Shown here one piece after another: positions 1-5,969 of a stretch of DNA of 7,687 nt. Each line of letters begins with the position of its first letter. Position 1 is the first letter of the stretch. Under the pieces are notes generated by a model. It was given only the letters and a program-made list of their open reading frames with translations. It searched no databases and was not told the origin of the DNA. Origin of the DNA: Cyanobacteriota bacterium (GTDB lineage Bacteria > Cyanobacteriota > Cyanobacteriia > Phormidesmidales > Phormidesmidaceae); contig JAIXUR010000297.1 in the NCBI GenBank assembly GCA_027483425.1, positions 1-7,687 on the forward strand. The letters run 5' to 3'. Made by a program: the position numbers and the translations under genes.

Positions 1-30
1 ATTAGGGTAGACCCGCAACGGCAGGAGTAG
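1..30 (+). other. Possible 3' tail of an upstream gene (partial, uncertain)
   Basis: Only the first reading frame is open at the left edge. It reads nine codons, IRVDPQRQE, and then TAG at 28-30; the other two plus frames hit a stop within the first nine bases. The stop context GGAGTAG is the same as at the end of the binding-protein gene at 1110-1116. OpuC/OsmF-type importers normally have two permeases and only one lies in this window, so this could be the end of a second permease. Nine codons cannot establish that. Confidence 0.22.
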
Positions 31-207
31 ATGAGATAGAGATAAAAATGGCTCAGGCCGAGCGAGTGTCCCCCAGCCGCCAGAGCGTACTCGTCTGGCC
101 ACCGAGAATTCCCCCTGGAGAAACCCGTGGCCAAAAGTACTGTGATATTCTCAGGAGAACGGTGGCGCAAGGCCCGATGACGCTGAGTTTTAGGCTTTAT
201 TAACCCT
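31..207 (+). other. Leader region upstream of the importer operon
   Basis: No convincing gene is visible. A 51-codon frame runs from ATG at 48 to TAA at 201-203, with no good ribosome binding site and no recognisable product. The region can form two competing stems. TGGCCAC at 96-102 pairs with GTGGCCA at 127-133, and the overlapping GCCACCG at 98-104 pairs with CGGTGGC at 160-166, supported by GAGAAT at 104-109 with ATTCTC at 147-152. I recognise no known riboswitch consensus. No -35/-10 pair stands out, and no purine-rich Shine-Dalgarno sequence lies just before the ATG at 208; the nearest AGGAG is at 153-157. Confidence 0.35.
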
Positions 208-1116
208 ATGAAGTTGTCTCGACGGTGGTTTAACCAGGCTTGCCTGGGGGTGGCGGTGGCACTGGTGGCAGCGGCCTGCGGGGGCGGGGGCGGCAGCGAC
301 AGCACGGTGAGCGTTGGCTCCAAAGACTTTACCGAGCAGCTGATTATTGGTGAAATGTATGCCCTCATGCTCGAAGAAAACGGCTTTACCGTAGAGCGCA
401 AGCTGAATTTGGGCGGCACCCCCGTGGCCCAAGCGGCCATTGAAAGCGGCGAAATAGACCTCTACCCCGAGTACACGGGTACGGCGCTGCTGACGGTGCT
501 CAAGCTGCCGGTGGGTGGTGACCAGCAGGCCGTCTACGAGACCGTTAAGCAGGCCTACCAGGAGCAATTTAGTCTGGTGTGGCTCGACCCTTCCCCCATG
601 AACAACACCCAGGCCCTGGCAATGACCGAGGAGCGGGCCGAAGCCCTCGACATTCGCACCATCTCTGACTTTGCGGCCCAGGCCAGCACCCTAACGCTGA
701 TCGGCCCGCCCGAGTTTGAGATCCGCGAAGATGGTCTACCGGGGCTGCAAGCGGCCTACGGCAATTTTTCGCTGAAGGGCTACAAAGCTGTGGATCCGGG
801 TCTGCGCTACAAGGGGCTCGTGGATGGCGAAGCCGACGTAGCGGTGGCCTTTGGCACCGATGGCGAGATCGACGCCTTTAATCTGGTCGTCCTAGAAGAC
901 GATCAGGGATTGTTTCCGCCCTACCAGGTTGCGCCGATTGTGAGCCAGGCGGCGCTGGACGAAAACCCTGGCATTGCCGAAGCCCTCAACCAGCTGTCGC
1001 CCCTGCTCAACGATGGCGTCATGCGGGAGCTGAACTACGAAGTGAGCGGCAACCAGCGCGAGCCCGCCGAGGTGGCGCGGGAGTTTTTGGTCAACGCGGG
1101 CCTGGTGGCGGAGTAG
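208..1116 (+). CDS. Osmoprotectant ABC transporter substrate-binding lipoprotein (OpuC/OsmF type)
   Basis: This 302-residue protein binds a quaternary amine such as glycine betaine, choline or carnitine outside the cytoplasmic membrane and delivers it to the ABC permease. The N-terminus has basic residues, a hydrophobic core and a lipobox VAAAC with Cys24 as the probable lipidated residue, followed by a Gly-rich linker at 25-29. Residues 5-8 (RRWF, preceded by Ser) resemble a twin-arginine motif. The family signature is clear: GSKDFTEQ at 37-44, LGGTPVAQ near 68-75, IDLYPEYTGT at 83-92, AFGTDGEI at 214-221 and GLFPPYQVAP at 234-243. The length is normal. The start is fixed by an in-frame TGA at 184-186, with no other start codon between it and ATG 208. 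No Shine-Dalgarno sequence is visible nearby. It is the first of three co-directional importer genes. The exact ligand cannot be read from sequence. Confidence 0.93.
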   Translation: MKLSRRWFNQACLGVAVALVAAACGGGGGSDSTVSVGSKDFTEQLIIGEMYALMLEENGFTVERKLNLGGTPVAQAAIESGEIDLYPEYTGTALLTVLKLPVGGDQQAVYETVKQAYQEQFSLVWLDPSPMNNTQALAMTEERAEALDIRTISDFAAQASTLTLIGPPEFEIREDGLPGLQAAYGNFSLKGYKAVDPGLRYKGLVDGEADVAVAFGTDGEIDAFNLVVLEDDQGLFPPYQVAPIVSQAALDENPGIAEALNQLSPLLNDGVMRELNYEVSGNQREPAEVAREFLVNAGLVAE

Positions 1117-1178
1117 CCCATTGCGGAGTAGTCCCCTGAAGAAAAGCCCCCTGGAGAGAAGACCCCGAGAGAGTAGCC
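1101..1178 (+). repeat. Degenerate 15-bp tandem repeat across the stop codon and intergenic gap
   Basis: About five degenerate 15-bp units lie end to end at 1101-1115, 1116-1130, 1131-1145, 1146-1160 and 1161-1175, followed by a partial unit. The core looks like GNCCCCTGNAGAGNA. GCGGAGTA ends both of the first two units, and the 11-mer GAGTAGCCCAT recurs exactly 60 bp apart (1111-1121 and 1171-1181). Because 15 is a multiple of 3, the units keep the reading frame. Three GAG-TAG stop contexts (TAG at 1114, 1129 and 1174) lie in the frame shared by the binding-protein and ATPase genes. The second ATPase-proximal copy supplies CCCATG, that is, the ATPase start codon. The purine-rich GAGAGAG at 1167-1173 may serve as its ribosome binding site. 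Confidence 0.7.
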
Positions 1179-1179
1179 C

Positions 1180-2151
1180 ATGAGTACCCTTCAGTTTGAA
1201 GATGTCTCGCTGCGGTTTGCTGGGGGCGAGCGACCAGCGGTGAATCGGGTGACCTGTCAGGTCAACTCGGGGGAAATTGTGGTGATTTTGGGGCCGTCGG
1301 GCTGCGGCAAAACCACGCTGCTGAAGATGGTGAACCGCCTCTACGAACCCACCGAGGGCGCTATCTTTCTGGATGGGGTGAATATTCGCCAGCGGGCGGC
1401 AACTCAGCTGCGCCAGCAGATTGGCTACGTGATCCAGCAGTCGGGGCTGTTTCCGCACATGACGGTGGCCGACAATGTGGCGGTGGTGCCCCGGCTGCTG
1501 GGCTGGCCCAAACCGCAGATTCAGGCCCGCATTGACGAGTTGTTGGCCCTGGTTAGGCTACCGCCGGGGGAATTTCGCGATCGCTATCCGGCCCAGCTCT
1601 CGGGGGGGCAGCAGCAGCGGGTGGGTATTGCTCGGGCGCTGGCGGGTAACCCCGGCATTATGCTGATGGATGAGCCCTTTGGGGCGATCGATGCGATCAC
1701 CCGCACGGCCTTGCAGGATGAGATTTTGCGCCTTCAGGGCCAGCTCAAGAAGACGATTCTTTTTGTCTCCCACGATGTGGAAGAGGCCCTGCGCCTGGCC
1801 GATCGCATTCTCGTCATGCGCCTGGGGGAAGTGGTGCAGTTTGACACGCCCTTTAACCTGCTGACCCAGCCCGCCGATGACTTTGTCTATACCCTGCTGG
1901 GGGCCGATGACATGGTGCGCCAGCTGGGTCTGCTGCGGGTGGCCTCGGCGATGATGGCGCTGCCACCCAACTACAGCAATGGCCACAACCCCACCCTATC
2001 CCACTGCGATAGCCTGCGCGATGCCCTGTCGCTGATTTTGCGCACGGGGGCCCCGGCCCTGACGGTGCTGAAGGAGGGTGACCCAGTGGGCCTTCTGACC
2101 CTAGACCACATTCGCCAGTCGGCAGTGGTGAGGGAGGGCAGCCCCCAGTGA
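1180..2151 (+). CDS. Osmoprotectant ABC transporter ATP-binding subunit with a C-terminal CBS-like segment
   Basis: This 323-residue cytoplasmic ATPase powers betaine/choline-type uptake. All ABC motifs are intact: Walker A GPSGCGKT at 38-45, Q-loop at 86-87 in YVIQQSGLFPH, signature LSGGQQQR at 140-147, Walker B IMLMDEPF at 160-167, D-loop GAID at 168-171 and switch His198 in SHD. After residue about 245 comes one CBS-like stretch (SLRDALSLILR near 278-288, then VGLLTLDHIRQ near 303-313). OpuCA proteins of Firmicutes usually carry two CBS motifs and are nearer 380 residues. This shorter form is closer in length to E. coli YehX. CBS domains in related transporters sense ionic strength, so osmotic gating is possible but not shown here. 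The ATG follows the repeat region 63 nt after the previous stop, in the same frame. The 3' end overlaps the permease start by four bases. Confidence 0.94.
   Translation: MSTLQFEDVSLRFAGGERPAVNRVTCQVNSGEIVVILGPSGCGKTTLLKMVNRLYEPTEGAIFLDGVNIRQRAATQLRQQIGYVIQQSGLFPHMTVADNVAVVPRLLGWPKPQIQARIDELLALVRLPPGEFRDRYPAQLSGGQQQRVGIARALAGNPGIMLMDEPFGAIDAITRTALQDEILRLQGQLKKTILFVSHDVEEALRLADRILVMRLGEVVQFDTPFNLLTQPADDFVYTLLGADDMVRQLGLLRVASAMMALPPNYSNGHNPTLSHCDSLRDALSLILRTGAPALTVLKEGDPVGLLTLDHIRQSAVVREGSPQ
2132..2138 (+). promoter_or_regulatory. Ribosome binding site supporting a GTG start for the permease
   Basis: GGGAGGG lies inside the 3' end of the ATPase gene, nine bases before the GTG at 2148-2150. The GTG overlaps the ATPase stop as GTGA (2148-2151). 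This supports translational coupling and the use of GTG as the permease start. Confidence 0.6.
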
Positions 2152-2783
2152 GCTACCTGATCAGCCACCCCGGTGATGTTCTGACGCTGCTGCTGCAACA
2201 CCTGCGGATGACGGGAATTGCCCTGGGGGTGGCGATCGCCCTCTCTGTCCCTCTGGCTCTGCTGGTCACCCGCCTGCGCTGGCTGGCGGTTCCTGTCCTG
2301 GGCGGCCTGGGGGTGCTCTACACCATTCCTAGTTTGGCGCTGATTATTTTTTTGGTGCCGCTGTTTGGCCTCAATGCCACCTCGGTGATTGTGGCCATGG
2401 TGCTCTACACCCAGGTGATTTTGGTGCGCAACCTGACGGTGGGTCTGGCGGGCATTAACCCCGCCGTGCTAGAGGCGGCGCGGGGCATGGGAATGACTGT
2501 GGCCCAGCGGTGGTGGCGGGTGCAGGTGCCCCTGGTGCTGCCGGTGTTTTTGGCCGGGGTGCGGATTGCGGCGGTGGTGGCGATCGCGATCGCCACCATT
2601 GGAGCCAAGTTTAATGCTGGGGGGCTGGGCAAGCTGCTGTTTGATGGCATTCAAACCAACCGCTACGACAAAATCGTGGCTGGGTCGATGGCCGTTGCTG
2701 CGCTGGCTTTGACGATTAATGGGCTGCTGCTGGCACTAGAGTACTACGCCCAACCCCAGCGACGATGGCAGAAAGAAACGTGA
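2148..2783 (+). CDS. Osmoprotectant ABC transporter permease subunit
   Basis: This 211-residue inner-membrane protein forms part of the import channel. About five membrane segments are visible (near 22-41, 47-72, 77-98, 128-150 and 178-198). The cytoplasmic EAA loop that docks on the ATPase is intact: EAARGMGM at 109-116, followed by VPLVLPVF at 127-134. YTIPSLALI near 58-66 and the GAKFNAGGLG stretch at 152-161 are typical of the OpuCB/OpuCD and YehW/YehY permeases. The length is normal for the family. The start is GTG, overlapping the ATPase stop by four bases. It is the last gene of the operon. A partner permease is not present downstream; either this one works as a homodimer or the partner lies upstream. 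Two overlapping HIP1 octamers (GCGATCGCGATCGC, 2580-2593) encode part of the VAIAIAT helix. Confidence 0.93.
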   Translation: MSYLISHPGDVLTLLLQHLRMTGIALGVAIALSVPLALLVTRLRWLAVPVLGGLGVLYTIPSLALIIFLVPLFGLNATSVIVAMVLYTQVILVRNLTVGLAGINPAVLEAARGMGMTVAQRWWRVQVPLVLPVFLAGVRIAAVVAIAIATIGAKFNAGGLGKLLFDGIQTNRYDKIVAGSMAVAALALTINGLLLALEYYAQPQRRWQKET

Positions 2784-3069
2784 GCCAGCTACTCAGTTAT
2801 GGGGAATGAGAAGGCTATTCGTATAATTGTCCTCCCATGGTGGATTATACGAATAGTGTTGTTTCAGCTAACCGGACGGCGATCGCCTTTGCAATTCAGC
2901 CGATAATCTATGATTTGTTCCAGTTGGCACTAGTCTGTTAGGCGGTGATGGGTAAAATGGTTGGAGTGCAATTACTTCAGAGCCATCAATCTTCCCCTGA
3001 GCATACCAGTGCCCTGACTGCATAGGGAATACTTCTTTTTAATCACCGCAAGTCATCAGGACGTGGGCT
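2784..3069 (+). other. Intergenic region between the importer operon and the histidine kinase gene
   Basis: No gene is seen in these 286 bases. The region holds the 13-bp palindrome at 2815-2856 and a HIP1 site at 2879-2886. A long-range 8-bp complement, GCGGTGAT at 2942-2949 with ATCACCGC at 3042-3049, could fold the kinase 5' leader. TTGGCA at 2924-2929 and TAAAAT at 2953-2958 resemble promoter hexamers, but the 23-nt gap is too long for a normal promoter. The kinase ribosome binding site AGGA is at 3058-3061. The kinase very likely has its own promoter here, but I cannot place it. Confidence 0.5.
2815..2856. repeat. Perfect 13-bp inverted repeat downstream of the importer operon
   Basis: CTATTCGTATAAT at 2815-2827 is exactly the reverse complement of ATTATACGAATAG at 2844-2856, with a 16-nt spacer that contains CCATGG at 2835-2840. 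The repeat begins 32 nt after the permease stop. It could end or stabilise the operon transcript as a hairpin, but the stem is AT-rich and no U-run follows, so it is not a standard intrinsic terminator. It could equally be a protein-binding site. The arm includes TATAAT at 2822-2827. Confidence 0.8.
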
Positions 3070-5802
3070 ATGGCTTCAGATATTTCCTCAACTCAAGCAA
3101 AACCCCAGAACAATAAGATCCCACTTCGATTAGTTCTGATCGGCCCATTTCTCCTTCAGATCTTTGCGGCAGTTGGACTCACAGGTTATTTCTCACTCCG
3201 AAATGGAGAGCAGGCGGTCAATGATCTGGCAAATCAATTAGGAATAGAAATTGATAATCGCATTAATCAAAACCTCAATACATTTCTAACAACACCGCAT
3301 CAAATTAATCAACTAAATGCTTCTGCCCTTGAACTCAATCAAATTAAACTGAATGATTTATCAGGGTTGGAACGCCATTTTTGGCACCAGATGCAGGCCT
3401 TTCCCCAGGTGACTCAAATTAGTGTGGGCACTGAAGCCAGAGAATTTGTTGCGGTAGATCGGCTGGAAGATAAATCACTGGTGATTCGTACATCGGGCCA
3501 GGATTCGAACTATACCCTCAATGCCTATGCCACCGATAAGACGGGAGCCAGAGGGGAATTAATTCAATCAAGACAAAATTATGATCCTCGGACGCGCCCC
3601 TGGTATGAAGACGGCAAAACTGCCAACCAGCCCACCTGGAGTGAAATCTTTCCCCATTTCTTTTATCCTACGCTGCTGCTTCCTGCTAGCCAGCCTGTTT
3701 ATGACGTGTCAGGCAAGCTCCAAGGAGTTCTCTTTATCAACATTCAGCTTTCGTTGGTGAGTGAGTTTTTGCAATCGCTTGATATTGGACAAACAGGACA
3801 ATCATTTATCATCGAACGATCGGGCGCATTAGTGGCCACCTCAACCTCAGAACTCCCCTATATCAAAAACAATGACAAAACTGAACGCCTAGCAGCTGTG
3901 GATAGCCAAGATCCGGTCACTCAGGCAGTGGCCAAATCTCTTCTGACTCAATTTGGCGATTTCCAGCAGATTAATCAACCTCAATCGCTCAGCATGGATA
4001 TCCATGGTAGTCGTCAATTTGTTCAGGTCAGGCCTTTAAAAGATAGTCGTGGACTCGATTGGTTGGTGGTTGTGACTGTCCCAGAGTCAGACTTTATGGC
4101 GCGTATTGACGCCAACACCCGCACCACCATTTTGCTATGCCTGAGTGCATTGGCGATCGCATCCGTGCTTGGTTTATATACCTCTCGTTGGATCACAGGT
4201 CCGATTCTGCAACTCAACCAAGCCGCTAAGCTGATTGCCGATGGCAAGCTCGATCAACACGTTGCTTCTTCCAATGTTAATGAGTTGGCAGTTTTAGAAG
4301 AGTCATTTAACCGCATGGCAAAACAGCTCAAATCATCCTTTGAATATCTAGAAGAACGCGTAGAAGAACGTACGGTTGAATTACAAAAAGCCAAGCGAGT
4401 TGCTGACATGGCTAATCAGGCAAAGAGTGAATTTTTGGCAAACATAAGTCATGAATTGAGAACTCCTCTAAATGGCATTCTTGGCTATGCTCAGATCCTT
4501 CAGCGCTCTGAGGAACTGGCTGACAAAGAACGTAGAGGAGCTAGAATCATTGAGCAATGCGGTTCTCACCTGCTCACACTCATCAACGACATCCTCGACC
4601 TTGCCAAAATCGAAGCTCGCAAACTCGAGCTCTCGGTCAGCGAGTTTCATTTCCCCTCTTTCCTGCAAAGTGTAGCAGAAATCTGTCGCGTTCGAGCGGA
4701 GCAAAAAGGCATTAACTTCATCTGTCAAGTCGATACAACTTTGCCGATGGGCATTCAAGCTGATGAAAAGCGGTTAAGCCAAGTGCTGATTAACTTACTA
4801 GGAAATGCGATTAAATTCACTGATCAGGGCAGTGTGACCTTGATGGTGGAGCAATTGGCAACGGATGATTTAACGGCCAAGGTACGCTTCTCAGTGAACG
4901 ATACAGGCGTTGGCATGACGACCGAGCAAGTCTCGAAAATCTTTCTGCCGTTTGAACAGGTGGGCGACATCAAAAAGCAGACTGAAGGAACAGGATTGGG
5001 ATTAGCAATCAGCCAAAAAATCGTGGAATTAATGGGCAGTAAAATTGAAGTAAAAAGCGAAATAGGCAAAGGTAGCACCTTCTGGTTTGAGATAGCATTC
5101 CCCGAAGCTCGAGATTGGGCGATCGCCGCCAGCCATCTCAACGAGGGTATAATTGTGGGCTACCAAGGCGAAAAACGTAAAGTCTTGGTCGTAGACGATC
5201 GCTGGGAAAATTGTTCGGTGATTGTGAGTTTATTGGAACCCCTGGGCTTTGAAGTTATTGAAGCCAATGATGGACAGGAAGGCTGGGAGAAAGCGATCGC
5301 TCACTCACCCGATCTCATCATCACTGATTTAATGATGCCTGGGATGGATGGCTATCAACTGCTTAAACTAATCCAAGAGTCGGAGCAATTGAAAGACGTG
5401 GTGGCGATCGCGTCTTCCGCGAGTGTGTTTGAAAGTAACCAGCAAGAAGCGATCGATGCCGGAGCCACTGTATTTCTCCCCAAGCCCGTCCAAGCTGATC
5501 TGTTGCTACAAATCTTGCAACAGCAACTCAACCTAGAATGGGTATACGAACAAACAAAAATAATGCCATCCGCAATTATTTCGGATGCCATATACCCCGT
5601 TGAAGTCATTCCCCCATCCCCTGAAATATTACAGAAATTGCACCGGTTGCTACGAGAAGCAGACACGCAAGCGATCGAAGTTATTGCTGCACAGCTCTCG
5701 ACATCAGATGCAACATTAGTGCCCTTTGCCCAACAGGTTGCACATTTAGCCAGCAATTTCCAATTCAGTCAATTACAAACACTGATTGAAAGCTATCTAT
5801 AG
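3070..5802 (+). CDS. Membrane-bound hybrid sensor histidine kinase (dCache-HAMP-HisKA-HATPase-REC)
   Basis: This 910-residue protein senses a signal outside the membrane and autophosphorylates. Domains in order: first membrane helix about 19-42; extracytoplasmic double Cache domain about 45-345, with YDPRTRPWY at 171-179; second membrane helix about 352-371; HAMP about 372-425; short charged coiled coil 425-450; HisKA with the phospho-acceptor His461 in SHELRTPLNG; HATPase with N-box Asn579, G1 box DTGVGM at 611-616 and G2 box GTGLGL at 640-645; receiver domain about 703-820 with Asp709/Asp710, phospho-acceptor Asp753 and Lys805. All catalytic residues are present. The last 60 or so residues (about 850-910) are helical and resemble the end of many cyanobacterial hybrid kinases. 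They lack a clear HPt phospho-His motif. AGGA at 3058-3061 supports the start. No partner response regulator is adjacent. The coding region is clearly richer in A+T than the importer genes, yet it carries four HIP1 sites, so its origin is probably cyanobacterial. Confidence 0.95.
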   Translation: MASDISSTQAKPQNNKIPLRLVLIGPFLLQIFAAVGLTGYFSLRNGEQAVNDLANQLGIEIDNRINQNLNTFLTTPHQINQLNASALELNQIKLNDLSGLERHFWHQMQAFPQVTQISVGTEAREFVAVDRLEDKSLVIRTSGQDSNYTLNAYATDKTGARGELIQSRQNYDPRTRPWYEDGKTANQPTWSEIFPHFFYPTLLLPASQPVYDVSGKLQGVLFINIQLSLVSEFLQSLDIGQTGQSFIIERSGALVATSTSELPYIKNNDKTERLAAVDSQDPVTQAVAKSLLTQFGDFQQINQPQSLSMDIHGSRQFVQVRPLKDSRGLDWLVVVTVPESDFMARIDANTRTTILLCLSALAIASVLGLYTSRWITGPILQLNQAAKLIADGKLDQHVASSNVNELAVLEESFNRMAKQLKSSFEYLEERVEERTVELQKAKRVADMANQAKSEFLANISHELRTPLNGILGYAQILQRSEELADKERRGARIIEQCGSHLLTLINDILDLAKIEARKLELSVSEFHFPSFLQSVAEICRVRAEQKGINFICQVDTTLPMGIQADEKRLSQVLINLLGNAIKFTDQGSVTLMVEQLATDDLTAKVRFSVNDTGVGMTTEQVSKIFLPFEQVGDIKKQTEGTGLGLAISQKIVELMGSKIEVKSEIGKGSTFWFEIAFPEARDWAIAASHLNEGIIVGYQGEKRKVLVVDDRWENCSVIVSLLEPLGFEVIEANDGQEGWEKAIAHSPDLIITDLMMPGMDGYQLLKLIQESEQLKDVVAIASSASVFESNQQEAIDAGATVFLPKPVQADLLLQILQQQLNLEWVYEQTKIMPSAIISDAIYPVEVIPPSPEILQKLHRLLREADTQAIEVIAAQLSTSDATLVPFAQQVAHLASNFQFSQLQTLIESYL

Positions 5803-5969
5803 CCGTTCTCAATTGGGTTAGGTACACAACAGCCGAGTTCTAGAACCCTCCAATTTCTGGCTGTCTAAGTTCCACTCTGTACCCCCCCTACTAAAAGGAG
5901 CAAGAGGGATCTCCATAATGTACTTTACCCGCGTGGAATCCGCCATAGTAACGCTCTTTGTTATGTCGA
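5803..5969. other. Gap between the convergent kinase and lysR genes, with nested inverted repeats
   Basis: No supported gene is visible. GGTACA at 5821-5826 pairs with TGTACC at 5878-5883. Inside it ACAGCC at 5829-5834 pairs with GGCTGT at 5859-5864, and between those lies the perfect palindrome GTTCTAGAAC at 5837-5846. This nested structure could mark the end of both transcripts, but there is no T-run. CGCCATAGT occurs twice in direct orientation (5941-5949 and 5978-5986), the second copy being in the lysR 3' end. A 19-codon frame (ATG 5918, TAA 5975-5977) follows an AGAGGGA at 5903-5909; it is too short to call. Confidence 0.4.

Noticed and set aside
48..203. A 51-codon plus-strand frame in the leader, ending five bases before the binding-protein ATG.
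   Set aside because: No ribosome binding site at useful distance, no recognisable product, and the sequence contains the candidate RNA stems. GC-rich DNA often stays open for this length.
1..207. A known riboswitch (guanidine, cobalamin, glycine or TPP) before the importer operon.
   Set aside because: Short fragments look similar, but none of the conserved cores I can recall is present in the right order.
892..1458. A 188-codon minus-strand frame with repeated LLSRGLL-like residues.
   Set aside because: It crosses the end of the binding protein and the start of the ATPase on the opposite strand. The repeated residues only reflect the 15-bp tandem repeat read backwards.
2580..2593. The overlapping GCGATCGC pair as a special regulatory site in the permease gene.
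   Set aside because: It is a doublet of the common HIP1 repeat inside coding sequence and encodes an ordinary membrane helix.
2815..2856. The palindrome as a loxP or dif recombination site.
   Set aside because: Only the inner eight bases resemble loxP and the spacing is wrong. It does not match the dif consensus, and no recombinase gene is nearby.
2815..2856. The palindrome as an intrinsic terminator.
   Set aside because: The stem is AT-rich with a 16-base loop and no run of T follows, so it does not meet the usual form.
2924..2958. TTGGCA and TAAAAT as the kinase promoter.
   Set aside because: The spacer is 23 bases, too long for a normal sigma-70 type promoter.
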